A stretch of 32,555 bases of DNA. It comes from Desulforhopalus sp. Its GTDB lineage: Bacteria > Desulfobacterota > Desulfobulbia > Desulfobulbales > Desulfocapsaceae. Below are positions 24,607 through 32,555 of this stretch, in pieces. How positions within the stretch are numbered: position 1 is the first letter of the stretch; the number at the start of each line of letters is the position of its first letter. The stretch lies in NCBI GenBank assembly GCA_024710585.1, contig JANJUM010000076.1, positions 1 through 32,555 on the forward strand, read 5' to 3'. A program made the position numbers and the translations under genes. The notes under the pieces are model-generated. The model was not told the origin of the DNA and searched no databases. It saw nothing but the letters and a program-made list of their open reading frames with translations.

Positions 24607-25692
24607 TCATGGCTGGGGCGACTGCTGCCACTCGACGACAAAGGCCACCACGTCATCGATCTCTTTGGGCGAAAATTTTCCCCCGGAAGAGCTCGCCCAG
24701 CCCTTCATCAAGGTTCCCGCGACACCATTTTTAACGATCGCCTTGCTCAAGAGGTCCGGACGCAGGGTCGATTTCGCCACCCGCAGGGCGGGCCCGAGAT
24801 AGCCCTCTCCATCGCTGCCATGGCAGCCGGCGCAACGCAGACGATAGAGCTTGCCGCCGAACGAAGTGTCGCCGCCGATGGGCTTGAAGCGGGTCAGCCG
24901 CAAGGGCTTGAAGTCGTTTTCATCGAGGGCCGGAGGGGTCATCAGCTGAGCGGCAATGGCCAGATCCTCCCCGGCCTTCTCCCAGGTAGTGACGTAGGTG
25001 GTGATCGCTTTGATCTCGCTGTTTTTCAACTCGCCGCCGAGCATCTGACTGAAGGGCCTCATCTGGGTGGTAGTCTTGCCCTCGCTGATTACGCGCTGCA
25101 CGCTGTCGGCGGTCAAGCCTTTGCCCATGCGGCCCTGCCCGTAGGTGAGATGGCAGCGGTAACAGTTGCGGGTGTAGAGCCAGCCGCCATGGGCGACCTG
25201 ATTGCTCTCCACCAGTTGCCGCAATTCCGCGGACAAGGTCGCCTCCCCCACTCCGGCCTGAGGAGCCTCGGCCCTCTCCCGGGCAACCTTGGCAGGCCTG
25301 GCCGGATCCTCGACCGCCTCGCTGGGTGGCGGCGGCAGAGGCGGCAAGAGAGGCGGCCCGCCCCCTTCCTCCCATTTGTTCACGTAAGCTACCAGGGCAT
25401 CGATCTCTCTTGCCCCCATAGGCCCCCCGTGCCTCCGCGCCCACGACACTTTGCAGCCGCCACCTTCGATTGCCTCGGCCAGTTCCTTGCCGCCGTCGTA
25501 CTCGCGGCCGAAACGATCCCTGCCATAGTCGCCATGGCACCCGAGACATTTCCACTGGTAGAGCCAGGCTCCCCGGGCGACGGGCTCCTCCGGGCCGTCG
25601 TCACCGCCTCCTGCGGCAAGCCCCGCCATGCCGGCCCAGCTGGCCAGCCAGCCACAGGCCAGCGCGATGGTAAGCCCTCTGCGTGTCGCCAT
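24607..25692 (-). CDS. Exported trihaem cytochrome c
   Basis: A 361-residue periplasmic protein with a signal peptide (residues 1-27) and three haem c sites: CLGCH (49-53), CYRCH (177-181) and CAGCH (287-291). Each lies in its own class-I-like cytochrome domain. A proline-rich linker (LLPPLPPPPSEA, about 115-126) separates domains one and two. Likely distal haem ligands are methionines such as those in GGPMG, QMRPFSQML and TLMKGW. It is the last gene of the cytochrome operon, starting 7 bases after the dihaem gene (ATG at 25690-25692). It would take electrons from the Rieske/b complex and pass them to a periplasmic acceptor, which is inference from context. Confidence 0.85.
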   Translation of the reverse strand: MATRRGLTIALACGWLASWAGMAGLAAGGGDDGPEEPVARGAWLYQWKCLGCHGDYGRDRFGREYDGGKELAEAIEGGGCKVSWARRHGGPMGAREIDALVAYVNKWEEGGGPPLLPPLPPPPSEAVEDPARPAKVARERAEAPQAGVGEATLSAELRQLVESNQVAHGGWLYTRNCYRCHLTYGQGRMGKGLTADSVQRVISEGKTTTQMRPFSQMLGGELKNSEIKAITTYVTTWEKAGEDLAIAAQLMTPPALDENDFKPLRLTRFKPIGGDTSFGGKLYRLRCAGCHGSDGEGYLGPALRVAKSTLRPDLLSKAIVKNGVAGTLMKGWASSSGGKFSPKEIDDVVAFVVEWQQSPQP

Positions 25693-25699
25693 CGGTAAC

Positions 25700-26494
25700 C
25701 TATCGGCTGAGAAAGGCAATGACCGCCGCGAGTTCGCTCTCGGTCAGCACCGCCCCGCAGTCCTGCCCTTTTCCGGGATCGGCGTAGCCCTCGCGGCGAT
25801 AGGCGGCCGGAATGAGGATTGACTCGCGGATGTATTCCTGGGCGGTCATCCCTTCCCGGCGACCGTTGCCCAGGGTGGCGATATTTGCCAATGGCGGCCC
25901 GGCGGGGCCGCTTGCGGCGCCGTTCGCAGCCCCATGGCAGCGCAGGCAGTGCTTCTCGAAAACCTGCTCGCCGCGGCTGATGGTCCTCGGGTCCTGGGGG
26001 TTCTGCTCAGGAAGCGACAGCGCCTTCAGCTCGACCTTGCCGGTGGCGGTGGCCTGCCAATTGAGCACGAAGTCGGCTATGGCGGCGATCTCGTCTGACC
26101 GCAGCATGCCGCCATGATCTTCATGCCAGGGCGGCATGACCGCGGTGGTGCCGTTGCCGGCATAGATCGGTCGGGTGCCCATCAGCCGCCCGTGACTGGT
26201 GGTCGAGACCACATATTCTCGCAACGTAGACTGCCAGCCCACCTCCTGGGACCTTTTGGTGAAGAAATGGCCATCACCAAGAGCCGGGCCGAGTTGGCCG
26301 ACCCCCTCGCCCCTGCTGCCATGGCAGGTCCGGCAATGCAGGCCATAGAGCATGGCGCCCTGCTCGATGACCGCTCCCGCCCGGCTCGCCGCATCCCTTT
26401 GCAGACGTTCCGCCTCGCCCGAGACGATCGGAACAAGACTTGCCGCGAGGAGCGCGGCGCTGGCGACGGCGCCCAGCATGGCTCGTTGTATCAT
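25700..26494 (-). CDS. Exported dihaem cytochrome c
   Basis: A 264-residue protein with an N-terminal signal or anchor helix (LGAVASAALLAASLVPIVSG) and two haem sites, CRTCH (54-58) and CLRCH (183-187). The first domain includes MPPWHEDHGGMLRSDEIAAIADFVLNW, a typical end of a class I cytochrome domain. The second contains ESILIPAAYRREGY. It resembles dihaem subunits that attach to bc-type complexes. The ATG overlaps the stop of the larger cytochrome b gene by 4 bases, which supports a role as its electron-accepting subunit. Confidence 0.85.
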   Translation of the reverse strand: MIQRAMLGAVASAALLAASLVPIVSGEAERLQRDAASRAGAVIEQGAMLYGLHCRTCHGSRGEGVGQLGPALGDGHFFTKRSQEVGWQSTLREYVVSTTSHGRLMGTRPIYAGNGTTAVMPPWHEDHGGMLRSDEIAAIADFVLNWQATATGKVELKALSLPEQNPQDPRTISRGEQVFEKHCLRCHGAANGAASGPAGPPLANIATLGNGRREGMTAQEYIRESILIPAAYRREGYADPGKGQDCGAVLTESELAAVIAFLSR

Positions 26495-27906
26495 GCCCCG
26501 CTCTCCTTGCCGGACACGACCGGCTCGACGGTGGCGCGGTGCAGGTAAATGACCTTCTCGGCGCTGGTCGGCTGACGCACTTCGCTCCCGTCAAGCCAGT
26601 GTATCCTCACCGTCACCCGCTTGAGCTCCGCCTGCCAGTCCTCGACCACCACCACGCAGCGCGGCTCGGCATAGCCGTGCCTGCCCAGCCTGGCGGTGGC
26701 CTGTCCAAGACGAGCAAGCCACAGCGCGAAATCGTCGTCGCTTTGCGCCCTGAAAGGGCCATCGATCTCGTAGACCCCCTGACGGAGAGTGTCGAACCGC
26801 AAGCTGCGCAGTGCCGATCGGCCCTCCTCCGGCGCCACCTCTTCGAGGAGAGCCGCCACCGGGTTGACATCGACCCCATAGCGCGGCAGCCCAAGGACAC
26901 TGAGGCCGGCAAAGAGCAGCAAGCCCGCCACCAGCAGCGGCAGCGCCAGCGGACGCTGCCGTAAGGGCTGGCGCGGCCGGCGGTCGAGATAGGGCAGGAC
27001 AAGCAGGCCGAGGAGAGAGAGCAGGGGAAAAACTACCCCCATGGCAAAGCTGTCGCCAAGTTTCAGCGCCCCCTGCAGCCAGAGAAAGAACCAGGGGGCA
27101 CGGGTATGGGCGGGGGTGTGTCGCGGGTCGGCATGATGTTCGAGCGGGGCGTCGTAGAAAGCGGTGACGACCACAACCAGCACCGCCAGGGTCGACATAC
27201 TGAGGGTCAGGTCGAGGAGCAGCCTGTCCGGGAAGAGTCGTCTTTTTTCCTTTTCCCGATCCGTGGGGCTTTTTGGCGAGAGCGGCGGAGCGATGCCATG
27301 CAGCCGCGCGACCCGGTAGTAATGGACAGAGAGCAGCACCAGCGCGAGCAGCGGCAGGACGACGATATGCAGCAGATAAAAGCGGAGCAGCCCGTCCTCG
27401 CCGAATTCGAGACCGCCGCGCAAAAGGATGGCCAGGTCCACGCCGATTCCGGGAATGGTATCGACCATGCTCGTGCCGATGGTTACCGCCCAGTAGGCCA
27501 GCTGGTCCCAGGGCAGCAGATAGCCGCTAAAGGCGAGACCAAGGGTGCAGACCAGGAGCAAAACGCCGGTAACCCAGGTGAACGCGAACTGTCCGCGGTA
27601 GGAGCCGGCAATAAAGATCCGCAGCATGTGCAGCAGCAGCACGACGATCATACACTCTCCGCCGAGCCGGTGAAGATCGCGGATCATCGCGCCAAAGGCC
27701 ACCTCGGTGCCGAGGCGCACAATGGACTCATAGGCCGCCTCGGGAGTCGGCACATAATAGACCATCAGCACGGCGCCGGTAACGCATTCCAGGACGAGGA
27801 AAAAGACCGAAAAAAAGCCCAGGTAATAGGTGTTGGCAAAACAAACCGATTCCGCATCGAAAGTCTGCGGGCGTATATGGAGAAGAAAGCTCTGGTGGCG
27901 CTTCAT
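26491..27906 (-). CDS. Cytochrome b (b6/subunit IV-like fusion) of a Rieske complex
   Basis: A 471-residue membrane protein. Haem ligands are His79/His93 (RDLHRLGGECMIVVLLLHMLR) and His180/His195 (YLLHIVVLPLLALVLLSVHYYR). The second pair is spaced 15 as in cytochrome b6, not 14 as in mitochondrial cytochrome b. SGYLLPWDQ (127-135) is the conserved quinol-site segment. A subunit-IV-like part follows, where the usual PEWY is replaced by APWF (270-273), losing the glutamate. The last 120 residues form a soluble tail (about 350-471) not found in standard cytochrome b. It starts 45 bases after the Rieske gene. It would oxidise menaquinol at the membrane with the Rieske protein. Confidence 0.87.
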   Translation of the reverse strand: MKRHQSFLLHIRPQTFDAESVCFANTYYLGFFSVFFLVLECVTGAVLMVYYVPTPEAAYESIVRLGTEVAFGAMIRDLHRLGGECMIVVLLLHMLRIFIAGSYRGQFAFTWVTGVLLLVCTLGLAFSGYLLPWDQLAYWAVTIGTSMVDTIPGIGVDLAILLRGGLEFGEDGLLRFYLLHIVVLPLLALVLLSVHYYRVARLHGIAPPLSPKSPTDREKEKRRLFPDRLLLDLTLSMSTLAVLVVVVTAFYDAPLEHHADPRHTPAHTRAPWFFLWLQGALKLGDSFAMGVVFPLLSLLGLLVLPYLDRRPRQPLRQRPLALPLLVAGLLLFAGLSVLGLPRYGVDVNPVAALLEEVAPEEGRSALRSLRFDTLRQGVYEIDGPFRAQSDDDFALWLARLGQATARLGRHGYAEPRCVVVVEDWQAELKRVTVRIHWLDGSEVRQPTSAEKVIYLHRATVEPVVSGKESGA

Positions 27907-27951
27907 TGCCTGGTTTCCGGTTCTGTCGCTTCTTGGGGCGGCGGTGACCGC

Positions 27952-28593
27952 TCAGCTCGTGCGCTCTTGCCCGGCAATGCGACGGCCGGTGTCCACCTGG
28001 ATGGCAAGAATCCTGGCAGGGGCCGGCTCCCGCACACCCTGGCCCTCCCCCTCTTCCCCCCTGAGCATGTCGGCGATCGGCATTGGCGCCTGCCCCTCCG
28101 AGCGGCGGATAGTCGTTCCCCGGTCGTCGACGAGCTGCACCGGGAAGCGATCGAGATCCCGCGTGGCCGGACCTTTCAACACTTTCCCGTCCCGAGAGAA
28201 TTCCGAGCCATGGCAGGGGCAGATAAAGAGCTGCTTTTCTTCGTCCCAGCCAAAGAGGCACCGCAAATGGGTGCAGCAATTGTAGACGGCATGGAGTCCG
28301 GCGTCATTGTGGACGAGCCAGAACCGGCCCTGCGGCACCAATTTCGGCGAAGCTCCCGGCTCGGCAAGCGCACTCAGGGGCCCGGCGTTGATCAGGCTGC
28401 CGAAGCTGTCCTTTTTTTGCGGCGGCTTGAGAAAGGCCAGGGACATACCGGCAATTTTCGATGCCACCACGCCGCAGACAACCAGCAAGCCGCAGCCCAG
28501 CAGCCAGCGGCGAAAGAGATTGAGGTTTTGAGATGTTTCCATGACAGAGAGCACGCGCTGAAAAAGGGAGAAGAAAGCCCTGGCCTCGGCCAT
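27952..28593 (-). CDS. Rieske iron-sulfur protein
   Basis: A 213-residue protein with one N-terminal membrane helix (about residues 29-46, WLLGCGLLVVCGVVASK) and a Rieske domain. The cluster is bound by CTHLRC (Cys107, His109) and CPCHGS (Cys125, His128), with Cys112 and Cys127 able to form the usual stabilising disulfide. LKGPATRDLDRFPV is the proline-loop segment. The ATG at 28591-28593 lies 2 bases past the stop of the upstream cytochrome b; it lacks a strong ribosome binding site, consistent with coupled translation. An in-frame ATG at 28542 is an alternative start. It carries electrons from quinol to cytochrome c. Confidence 0.92.
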   Translation of the reverse strand: MAEARAFFSLFQRVLSVMETSQNLNLFRRWLLGCGLLVVCGVVASKIAGMSLAFLKPPQKKDSFGSLINAGPLSALAEPGASPKLVPQGRFWLVHNDAGLHAVYNCCTHLRCLFGWDEEKQLFICPCHGSEFSRDGKVLKGPATRDLDRFPVQLVDDRGTTIRRSEGQAPMPIADMLRGEEGEGQGVREPAPARILAIQVDTGRRIAGQERTS

Positions 28594-28595
28594 GG

Positions 28596-29684
28596 TCAGC
28601 GGGGACCGCTGCCGACAATGCCCGCGACCATCTCTGCGTCTCGGGAACTTTCCCCGAGCAGGACGAGAAGCAGAACCAAAGCCGCCACCAGGCCCACGCC
28701 GAACAGGACACCGGGGCGCTGCCCGAGCGGGCGGCGCTGGCGGCGCTCGATCCAGGGAAGTGAGAAGAGCGGCACGATGATCGCCGCAGCAAAGAATATG
28801 CTCGACAGGGGATGAGGGCAGAGGGCCAGGGCGCCACGCAGCCAGAGGACGAACCACGCGGCGGAACTCTCCGTCACTGCCGCACCACCACTCATCGTCT
28901 CCACGGGGGCGTCATAGACAAAGATTGCCGCCAGGAGAATGGCGGCGACGAAATACAGGGCCAGCCGCAGCTCTCTTCGCGCCAGTGTCGGCCAGAAGGG
29001 CACCGGCCGGCGATCCTCGATACTGCGACGCGCGGTGGCGCAAACCGGCAGGGAGATGCCGTGGACCCAGTGGACCCGATAGTGATGGATGGCGACGAGG
29101 GTTGCCGCGACCAGCGGCAGAATCGCCACATGCAGGAGATAAAAGGACCCAAGGGCTGACGGGGCGGAGAACCCGATGTCTCCTCCGAGCGACGACAGAG
29201 CCGCCAGGGATCGCTCTCCCCCTGGCAAGACCATCCCGCTGCCCCAGAGGCCAATGATGACGAGAAAGAGCCCGAGGCCGCCAACCCAGGTAAAACGCCG
29301 TGGCCCCTTATAGGCGGCGGAGAGCACCACCCGGAGGAGATGCAGCAGGCATGAGGTCACCAGCAGGTCGGCGGTGAGCCGGTGGACGTCACGCACCCAG
29401 GCCAGGGCCGGATTTTGCGCCAGTTGCCATACCGAGAGTTGGGCGAACTCGGGTCGGGGATCGTAGGGCAAGAGCAGCACCAGGCCGGAGAACGCGAGGC
29501 TGACCAGCAGCAGCAGTGAGAAAAAGCCGAGGTAGAAGGTGTTGGCGAAAGCGACGCTGGCGGCGGCGTAGGAGTGCGGCCGCAAGCGCAGGAGCAGGGA
29601 CCAGGGCCAGCGGACAGTCCCTGGGGCATCAGGTGAGGACGGTCTGCCCACAATCGAGGCGGGGAGAGAATGTTCGGCATGCAT
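28596..29684 (-). CDS. Second cytochrome b of the Rieske complex, diverged
   Basis: A 362-residue membrane protein homologous to the cytochrome b at 26491-27906 (both share an F-A-N-T-x-Y-L-G-F-F-S first helix). Haem ligands are kept: His101/His115 (RDVHRLTADLLVTSCLLHLLR) and His185/His200 (YLLHVAILPLVAATLVAIHHYR), again with b6-type spacing. The quinol-site motif is degenerate: GSGMVLPGGE instead of SGYLLPWDQ, and AAWF instead of PEWY. It lacks the soluble C-terminal tail. It is the first gene of the operon. The ATG at 29684 has AGGAGGTG 5 bases upstream; the longer open frame to 29858 is not cytochrome-like. It may have a structural or electron-relay role rather than full quinol oxidation. 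Confidence 0.85.
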   Translation of the reverse strand: MHAEHSLPASIVGRPSSPDAPGTVRWPWSLLLRLRPHSYAAASVAFANTFYLGFFSLLLLVSLAFSGLVLLLPYDPRPEFAQLSVWQLAQNPALAWVRDVHRLTADLLVTSCLLHLLRVVLSAAYKGPRRFTWVGGLGLFLVIIGLWGSGMVLPGGERSLAALSSLGGDIGFSAPSALGSFYLLHVAILPLVAATLVAIHHYRVHWVHGISLPVCATARRSIEDRRPVPFWPTLARRELRLALYFVAAILLAAIFVYDAPVETMSGGAAVTESSAAWFVLWLRGALALCPHPLSSIFFAAAIIVPLFSLPWIERRQRRPLGQRPGVLFGVGLVAALVLLLVLLGESSRDAEMVAGIVGSGPR

Positions 29685-29746
29685 GGACACCTCCTGGCTG
29701 GGGGGACAGGGCAAAGATGCGACGACGGCCCTCGGAGCACGAGGGG

Positions 29747-29776
29747 ATAACCGTTTCACTCTCCTTAGCCTGTCAA
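29747..29776 (-). promoter_or_regulatory. Candidate promoter of the cytochrome operon
   Basis: On the minus strand a perfect TTGACA (29776-29771) is followed after 18 bases by GGTTAT (29752-29747), which matches the -10 consensus at only 3 of 6 positions. It lies 63 bases upstream of the first cytochrome b start codon in the divergent region shared with the nucleotidase gene. The weak -10 could mean dependence on an activator. Confidence 0.35.
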
Positions 29777-29980
29777 GATTAGGAAACCATGAGGAATCGG
29801 CGGGGAATTGTTTAGTGAGCGGAGCGCTCAGCGCCAGAGACGGCAGCGAAGGGCGCAATTAATCGATTTGTTACCAATCACTGATCGCAGCGAAACATTT
29901 ACCACCCATGGTGGGGCAAACGACGGCGCCGGAGCACGTGCCAGGTGAGCTCCGGCCAAACCCCAGCAATGGAGATTGCC

Positions 29981-31543
29981 ATGGATCATTTGCGCTCGCC
30001 AGGGAGACGACATTTCCTCGGGCAGTGTCTCTCCGCGTCCCTTGTCTTGGCGGCGGCCGGGGTAACGCCCGGCCTGACCCTGGGGCAGCCCTTCTCCCGT
30101 CAAACGGATCAAGACGGGATCCAGCGGCTCGACTTCGTACACGTCGCCGACATGCATGCCGCCTACAATCCCGATAGCGCCGGCAGCTGCCCGATGGCCC
30201 GGGTGCGCGGCTACCTGCAGGCGACAAGACGCGCCAATCCCTTCACCCTGTTCACCAACAGTGGCGACGACTACGAAAAGGGCTCGCTGGCCGAACAACT
30301 CAGCCATGGCGCGACTACCCGTCAGGTCGTCCAGGCCCTGGGCTATGACGTGCGCACCCTCGGCAACCACGACTTCGCCTGGGGCCTTGAGGAACTGCAG
30401 CGCTTCTGCGATGACGGGCGGGCAACGGTGCTCTGCGCCAACGCGAAACTGCCGCGAAGGGACAAGGCCACGCCAGGACCGGCTGATTTCGTGGCGCGCC
30501 GTGTCGGCAGGCTGACCATCGGCTTTTTCGGCCTTACTACCCGCCCCTATGGGTGCAATAACCGCCAGCACGACGGCCCCGTCTATGCCGAACACCCCGA
30601 GCTGGTCATGGATTTCGACCACCTCGCCATCGCCCGGCGCATCATCGCCCGCCACCGCCGCCTGGTCGATCTGCTGGTCCTCGTCAGCCACCTCGGCATC
30701 ACCGACGATGAGATCATCGCCAGAAAGACCGAGGGCATCGACATCATCCTCGGCGGCCACAGCCATACCGTGCTGAGCGAACCGCTGCGCGTGAACAACA
30801 CCACCATCATCCATGCCGGAAGCAATGGCGAGAGTTTCGGCCACCTCAGCATCACCTGCGAGGTGAACAGCGGCACCATCCGCTCCACCTCCTTCCGCCT
30901 CGTCGACAATCGGCCGGAGGCGGTCGGCCTAGAGGGCCTGCCGGCAGCCGACGCGGCGGTCGCGCAGAACATTGCCGCCATCCTCAGCCCCTATATGAAT
31001 GAAATGGAGGAAGTCGTCGGCATGGTCAGTCAGGCGCAGAACCGTTTCGACATGGCATCCCTTGCCGCCCGGGCGGCGGTGGCCGTGACCAGCGCCGATG
31101 CCGCCCTGATCGACCCGCATACGGTCTGGCAGGAGTGGCCAGCGGGCCAGCTCAACCGCCAGAACATCCTTGACGCTTTCCAGGTCGAGCGGGAGCCGGT
31201 CAACACCCCAGGCACCAGCAGCCTCTTCCTGGTACGGCTCACGGGGGCCGAGCTCCTGGTGGCACAACGGGAACTGGCCGACTGCGCCTATTGCGGGCCA
31301 ACCAGGGTAGACCCCCACGGATCCTATCTCCTCGCCATGCAGAAGAACCGACTCATCGGCCGCCCCGATCTCTTCTACAGCACCCCGTTCTCCCCGCCGC
31401 AGGCATCAGCCGAGCTATGGCAGGTGGTTTCCCGCCACGCCGAGGAACAGTGGCGACGCAACCTCGCCCTCGACCAGCGACACGCCGACGGCGGCATGGT
31501 CGCCCTCTCCAGCCCCCGGGCAAATGACCACCCGGCTCTATAA
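29981..31543 (+). CDS. Tat-exported 5'-nucleotidase/UshA-like metallophosphatase
   Basis: A 520-residue protein. The N-terminus PGRRHFLGQCLSASLVLAAAG is a twin-arginine signal (Arg9-Arg10). The calcineurin-like metal sites are complete: DFVHVADMHA (Asp57, His59), NSGDDY (Asp96), GNHDFAWG (Asn129, His130), LVSHLG (His237) and GGHSHT (His260, His262). A 5'-nucleotidase C-terminal domain follows (AALIDPHTVWQEWPAGQLNRQNILDAFQVE and LFLVRLTGAELL), which gives nucleotide specificity in UshA. It would release phosphate from nucleotides or related esters in the periplasm. The ATG at 29981 has GGAG 6 bases upstream; ATG 29969 and GTG 29945 are in frame but less well placed for the Tat motif. With PhoX it makes two exported phosphoesterases flanking the cytochrome operon. 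Confidence 0.87.
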   Translation: MDHLRSPGRRHFLGQCLSASLVLAAAGVTPGLTLGQPFSRQTDQDGIQRLDFVHVADMHAAYNPDSAGSCPMARVRGYLQATRRANPFTLFTNSGDDYEKGSLAEQLSHGATTRQVVQALGYDVRTLGNHDFAWGLEELQRFCDDGRATVLCANAKLPRRDKATPGPADFVARRVGRLTIGFFGLTTRPYGCNNRQHDGPVYAEHPELVMDFDHLAIARRIIARHRRLVDLLVLVSHLGITDDEIIARKTEGIDIILGGHSHTVLSEPLRVNNTTIIHAGSNGESFGHLSITCEVNSGTIRSTSFRLVDNRPEAVGLEGLPAADAAVAQNIAAILSPYMNEMEEVVGMVSQAQNRFDMASLAARAAVAVTSADAALIDPHTVWQEWPAGQLNRQNILDAFQVEREPVNTPGTSSLFLVRLTGAELLVAQRELADCAYCGPTRVDPHGSYLLAMQKNRLIGRPDLFYSTPFSPPQASAELWQVVSRHAEEQWRRNLALDQRHADGGMVALSSPRANDHPAL

Positions 31544-31598
31544 ATGCCGGGCAAGTGTCGAGTGCCCCTACCAGCAAACCTCAACCAATGACAGGTAC

Positions 31599-32555
31599 AT
31601 GACCCACTTCGCCACCCCCCTCGCCACCTCCCTGATCCGTCCGAGCCGCCTGGCGCGACTCCCGGTCTGGGGCGCCACGCTCTTCGTCTCCCTGGGACTG
31701 CTGCTCGCCCCGGCCCTGTGGAATGGCTTCCCGATCATCTTCCACGATACCGGGGGCTACATCGCCCGGGTCCTCGAAGGCAACCTCGGCCCCGGCCGCT
31801 CCTACTTCTACGGGGCCTTCCTCTACGCGACCTCTTTCGGCTGGCAGTGGTTCCTCGGGCCGGTGGTCGTGCAGAGCCTCATCGTGCTGCGCCTCGTCTA
31901 CCTGCTCTTCCGCTGCCACGACCTGCCCGCCGGCCCGCTGACCATCCTCCTGACGACGGCAGCGCTGGCCCTGTTCACCGGCATCTCCTGGTTTGCGGCG
32001 CAACTGATGCCCGACGTTTTCGTTCCCCTGACCGTTATCGCCCTGTGGCTGCTCGCCTTCCGCAGCAGCCGCCTCGATTCTGCCGAAAAATGTGAGCTCT
32101 GCGTAGCAGCCATGCTCGGCCTGCTCAGTCACATGTCGTGCATGGCCCTGGCCATCGGCCTTGCCGCCGCCATTCTCCTCGCCGCCTTCATTACCCGCCA
32201 CTGGCGGCTGGGGGAACGCGTCACCCCAGTGCTGCCGGTGAGCCTCGTCGCTGCCGCGGTGGTGCTCATGCCGACCCTTCACTGGCTGCTGTTCGGCCAC
32301 CTCGGCTTCACACCCGGCGGCCCGGCCTTCCTCTATGGCCGCCTGGTCCAGGACGGCGTCGCCCAGCGCTGGCTGGCCGAGAACTGCCCGGTACCGGGGG
32401 TCAGGCTCTGCCAGCTGCAGCATCGCTTGCCAGACACCGCCGACGATTTCCTCTGGAACGGCGGTTCACCCTTCGTCGATATCGGCAGCTGGAACGAAGA
32501 AGCGGCGCGGGAGCTGGGTTTCCTCGTCAAGAGAACTGTCATCGACCTGCCTGGC
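31599..32555 (+). CDS. Polytopic membrane protein with DTGGY motif (copy 2), truncated by window end
   Basis: The first 319 codons of a gene that runs off the window. It is a clear paralogue of the protein at 20060-21442: shared blocks are PALWNGF, DTGGYI, PGRSxFYGxFL, RCHDLPxGP, TGISW-xx-QLMPD, SHxSCxALAIG, RLVQxGxAQxWLAENCPV and ELGFLVxxTV. It has about 20 extra N-terminal residues. The ATG at 31599 is chosen, with AGG 4 bases upstream, because the frame has the right start for the first helix. It follows the nucleotidase gene by 55 bases on the same strand. The function is unknown; see copy 1. Confidence 0.7.
   Translation, partial: MTHFATPLATSLIRPSRLARLPVWGATLFVSLGLLLAPALWNGFPIIFHDTGGYIARVLEGNLGPGRSYFYGAFLYATSFGWQWFLGPVVVQSLIVLRLVYLLFRCHDLPAGPLTILLTTAALALFTGISWFAAQLMPDVFVPLTVIALWLLAFRSSRLDSAEKCELCVAAMLGLLSHMSCMALAIGLAAAILLAAFITRHWRLGERVTPVLPVSLVAAAVVLMPTLHWLLFGHLGFTPGGPAFLYGRLVQDGVAQRWLAENCPVPGVRLCQLQHRLPDTADDFLWNGGSPFVDIGSWNEEAARELGFLVKRTVIDLPG

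Noticed and set aside
26600-27906. Possible covalent haem ci site in the larger cytochrome b (Cys41)
   Set aside because: A cysteine lies in the first helix, but by hand alignment it is about four residues away from the Cys35 position of cytochrome b6, so a haem ci linkage is not supported.
1-32555. tRNA, rRNA, CRISPR arrays and insertion sequences
   Set aside because: No cloverleaf sequence, regularly spaced repeats, transposase motifs or terminal inverted repeats were recognised on either strand by eye.

Overview
The window is a GC-rich, densely coded stretch of a Gram-negative chromosome. Exported c-type cytochromes, a Rieske/cytochrome b menaquinol-type oxidoreductase, a TRAP transporter, a PilZ protein and Tat- or Sec-exported phosphoesterases together suggest a proteobacterium in the broad sense. 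My best guess is Desulfobacterota (the former Deltaproteobacteria), but no marker gene settles this. No tRNA, rRNA, CRISPR array or intact insertion sequence was seen.

Layout. (1) 1-1461: the tail of an ABC permease, a two-ACT-domain regulator of GcvR type, and on the minus strand a DUF456 membrane protein. (2) 1785-6246: a tightly overlapping three-gene operon holding an unrecognised 787-residue soluble protein, a phosphatidylserine-decarboxylase-like pyruvoyl enzyme and an Lgt-like membrane enzyme. It looks like a lipid-modifying cassette. (3) 6307-16417: an aryl-polyene-like locus. On the minus strand are a hotdog thioesterase and a fused double-hotdog dehydratase. Divergently, on the plus strand, are a ketosynthase, a chain-length-factor-like partner without catalytic residues, an acyl-CoA/ACP synthetase and an aromatic amino acid ammonia-lyase. 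These run on into a complete DctPQM TRAP transporter. The implied chemistry is amino acid to arylacrylate to activated starter to extension and dehydration. No ketoreductase, carrier protein or methyltransferase is present here, so those would have to come from elsewhere. (4) 16438-19663, minus strand: RsgA, a GNAT acetyltransferase, a DinB-like protein and an RNase T2, probably one transcription unit.

(5) 20060-24536: a polytopic membrane protein with a DTGGY motif, a PilZ protein, a roughly 1 kb low-information stretch with a probable gene remnant, and a secreted PhoX-family protein followed by a clear terminator. The conserved PhoX motifs occur in circularly permuted order, which is the most striking single observation. 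(6) 24607-29684, minus strand: a five-gene operon for a b6-type cytochrome b, a Rieske protein, a second cytochrome b, a dihaem cytochrome c and a trihaem cytochrome c. (7) 29981-32555: a Tat-exported 5'-nucleotidase-like metallophosphatase and, cut by the window end, a second DTGGY membrane protein paralogous to the one at 20060.

Functions are assigned from motifs read by eye. Residue positions were counted by hand and may be off by one or two.
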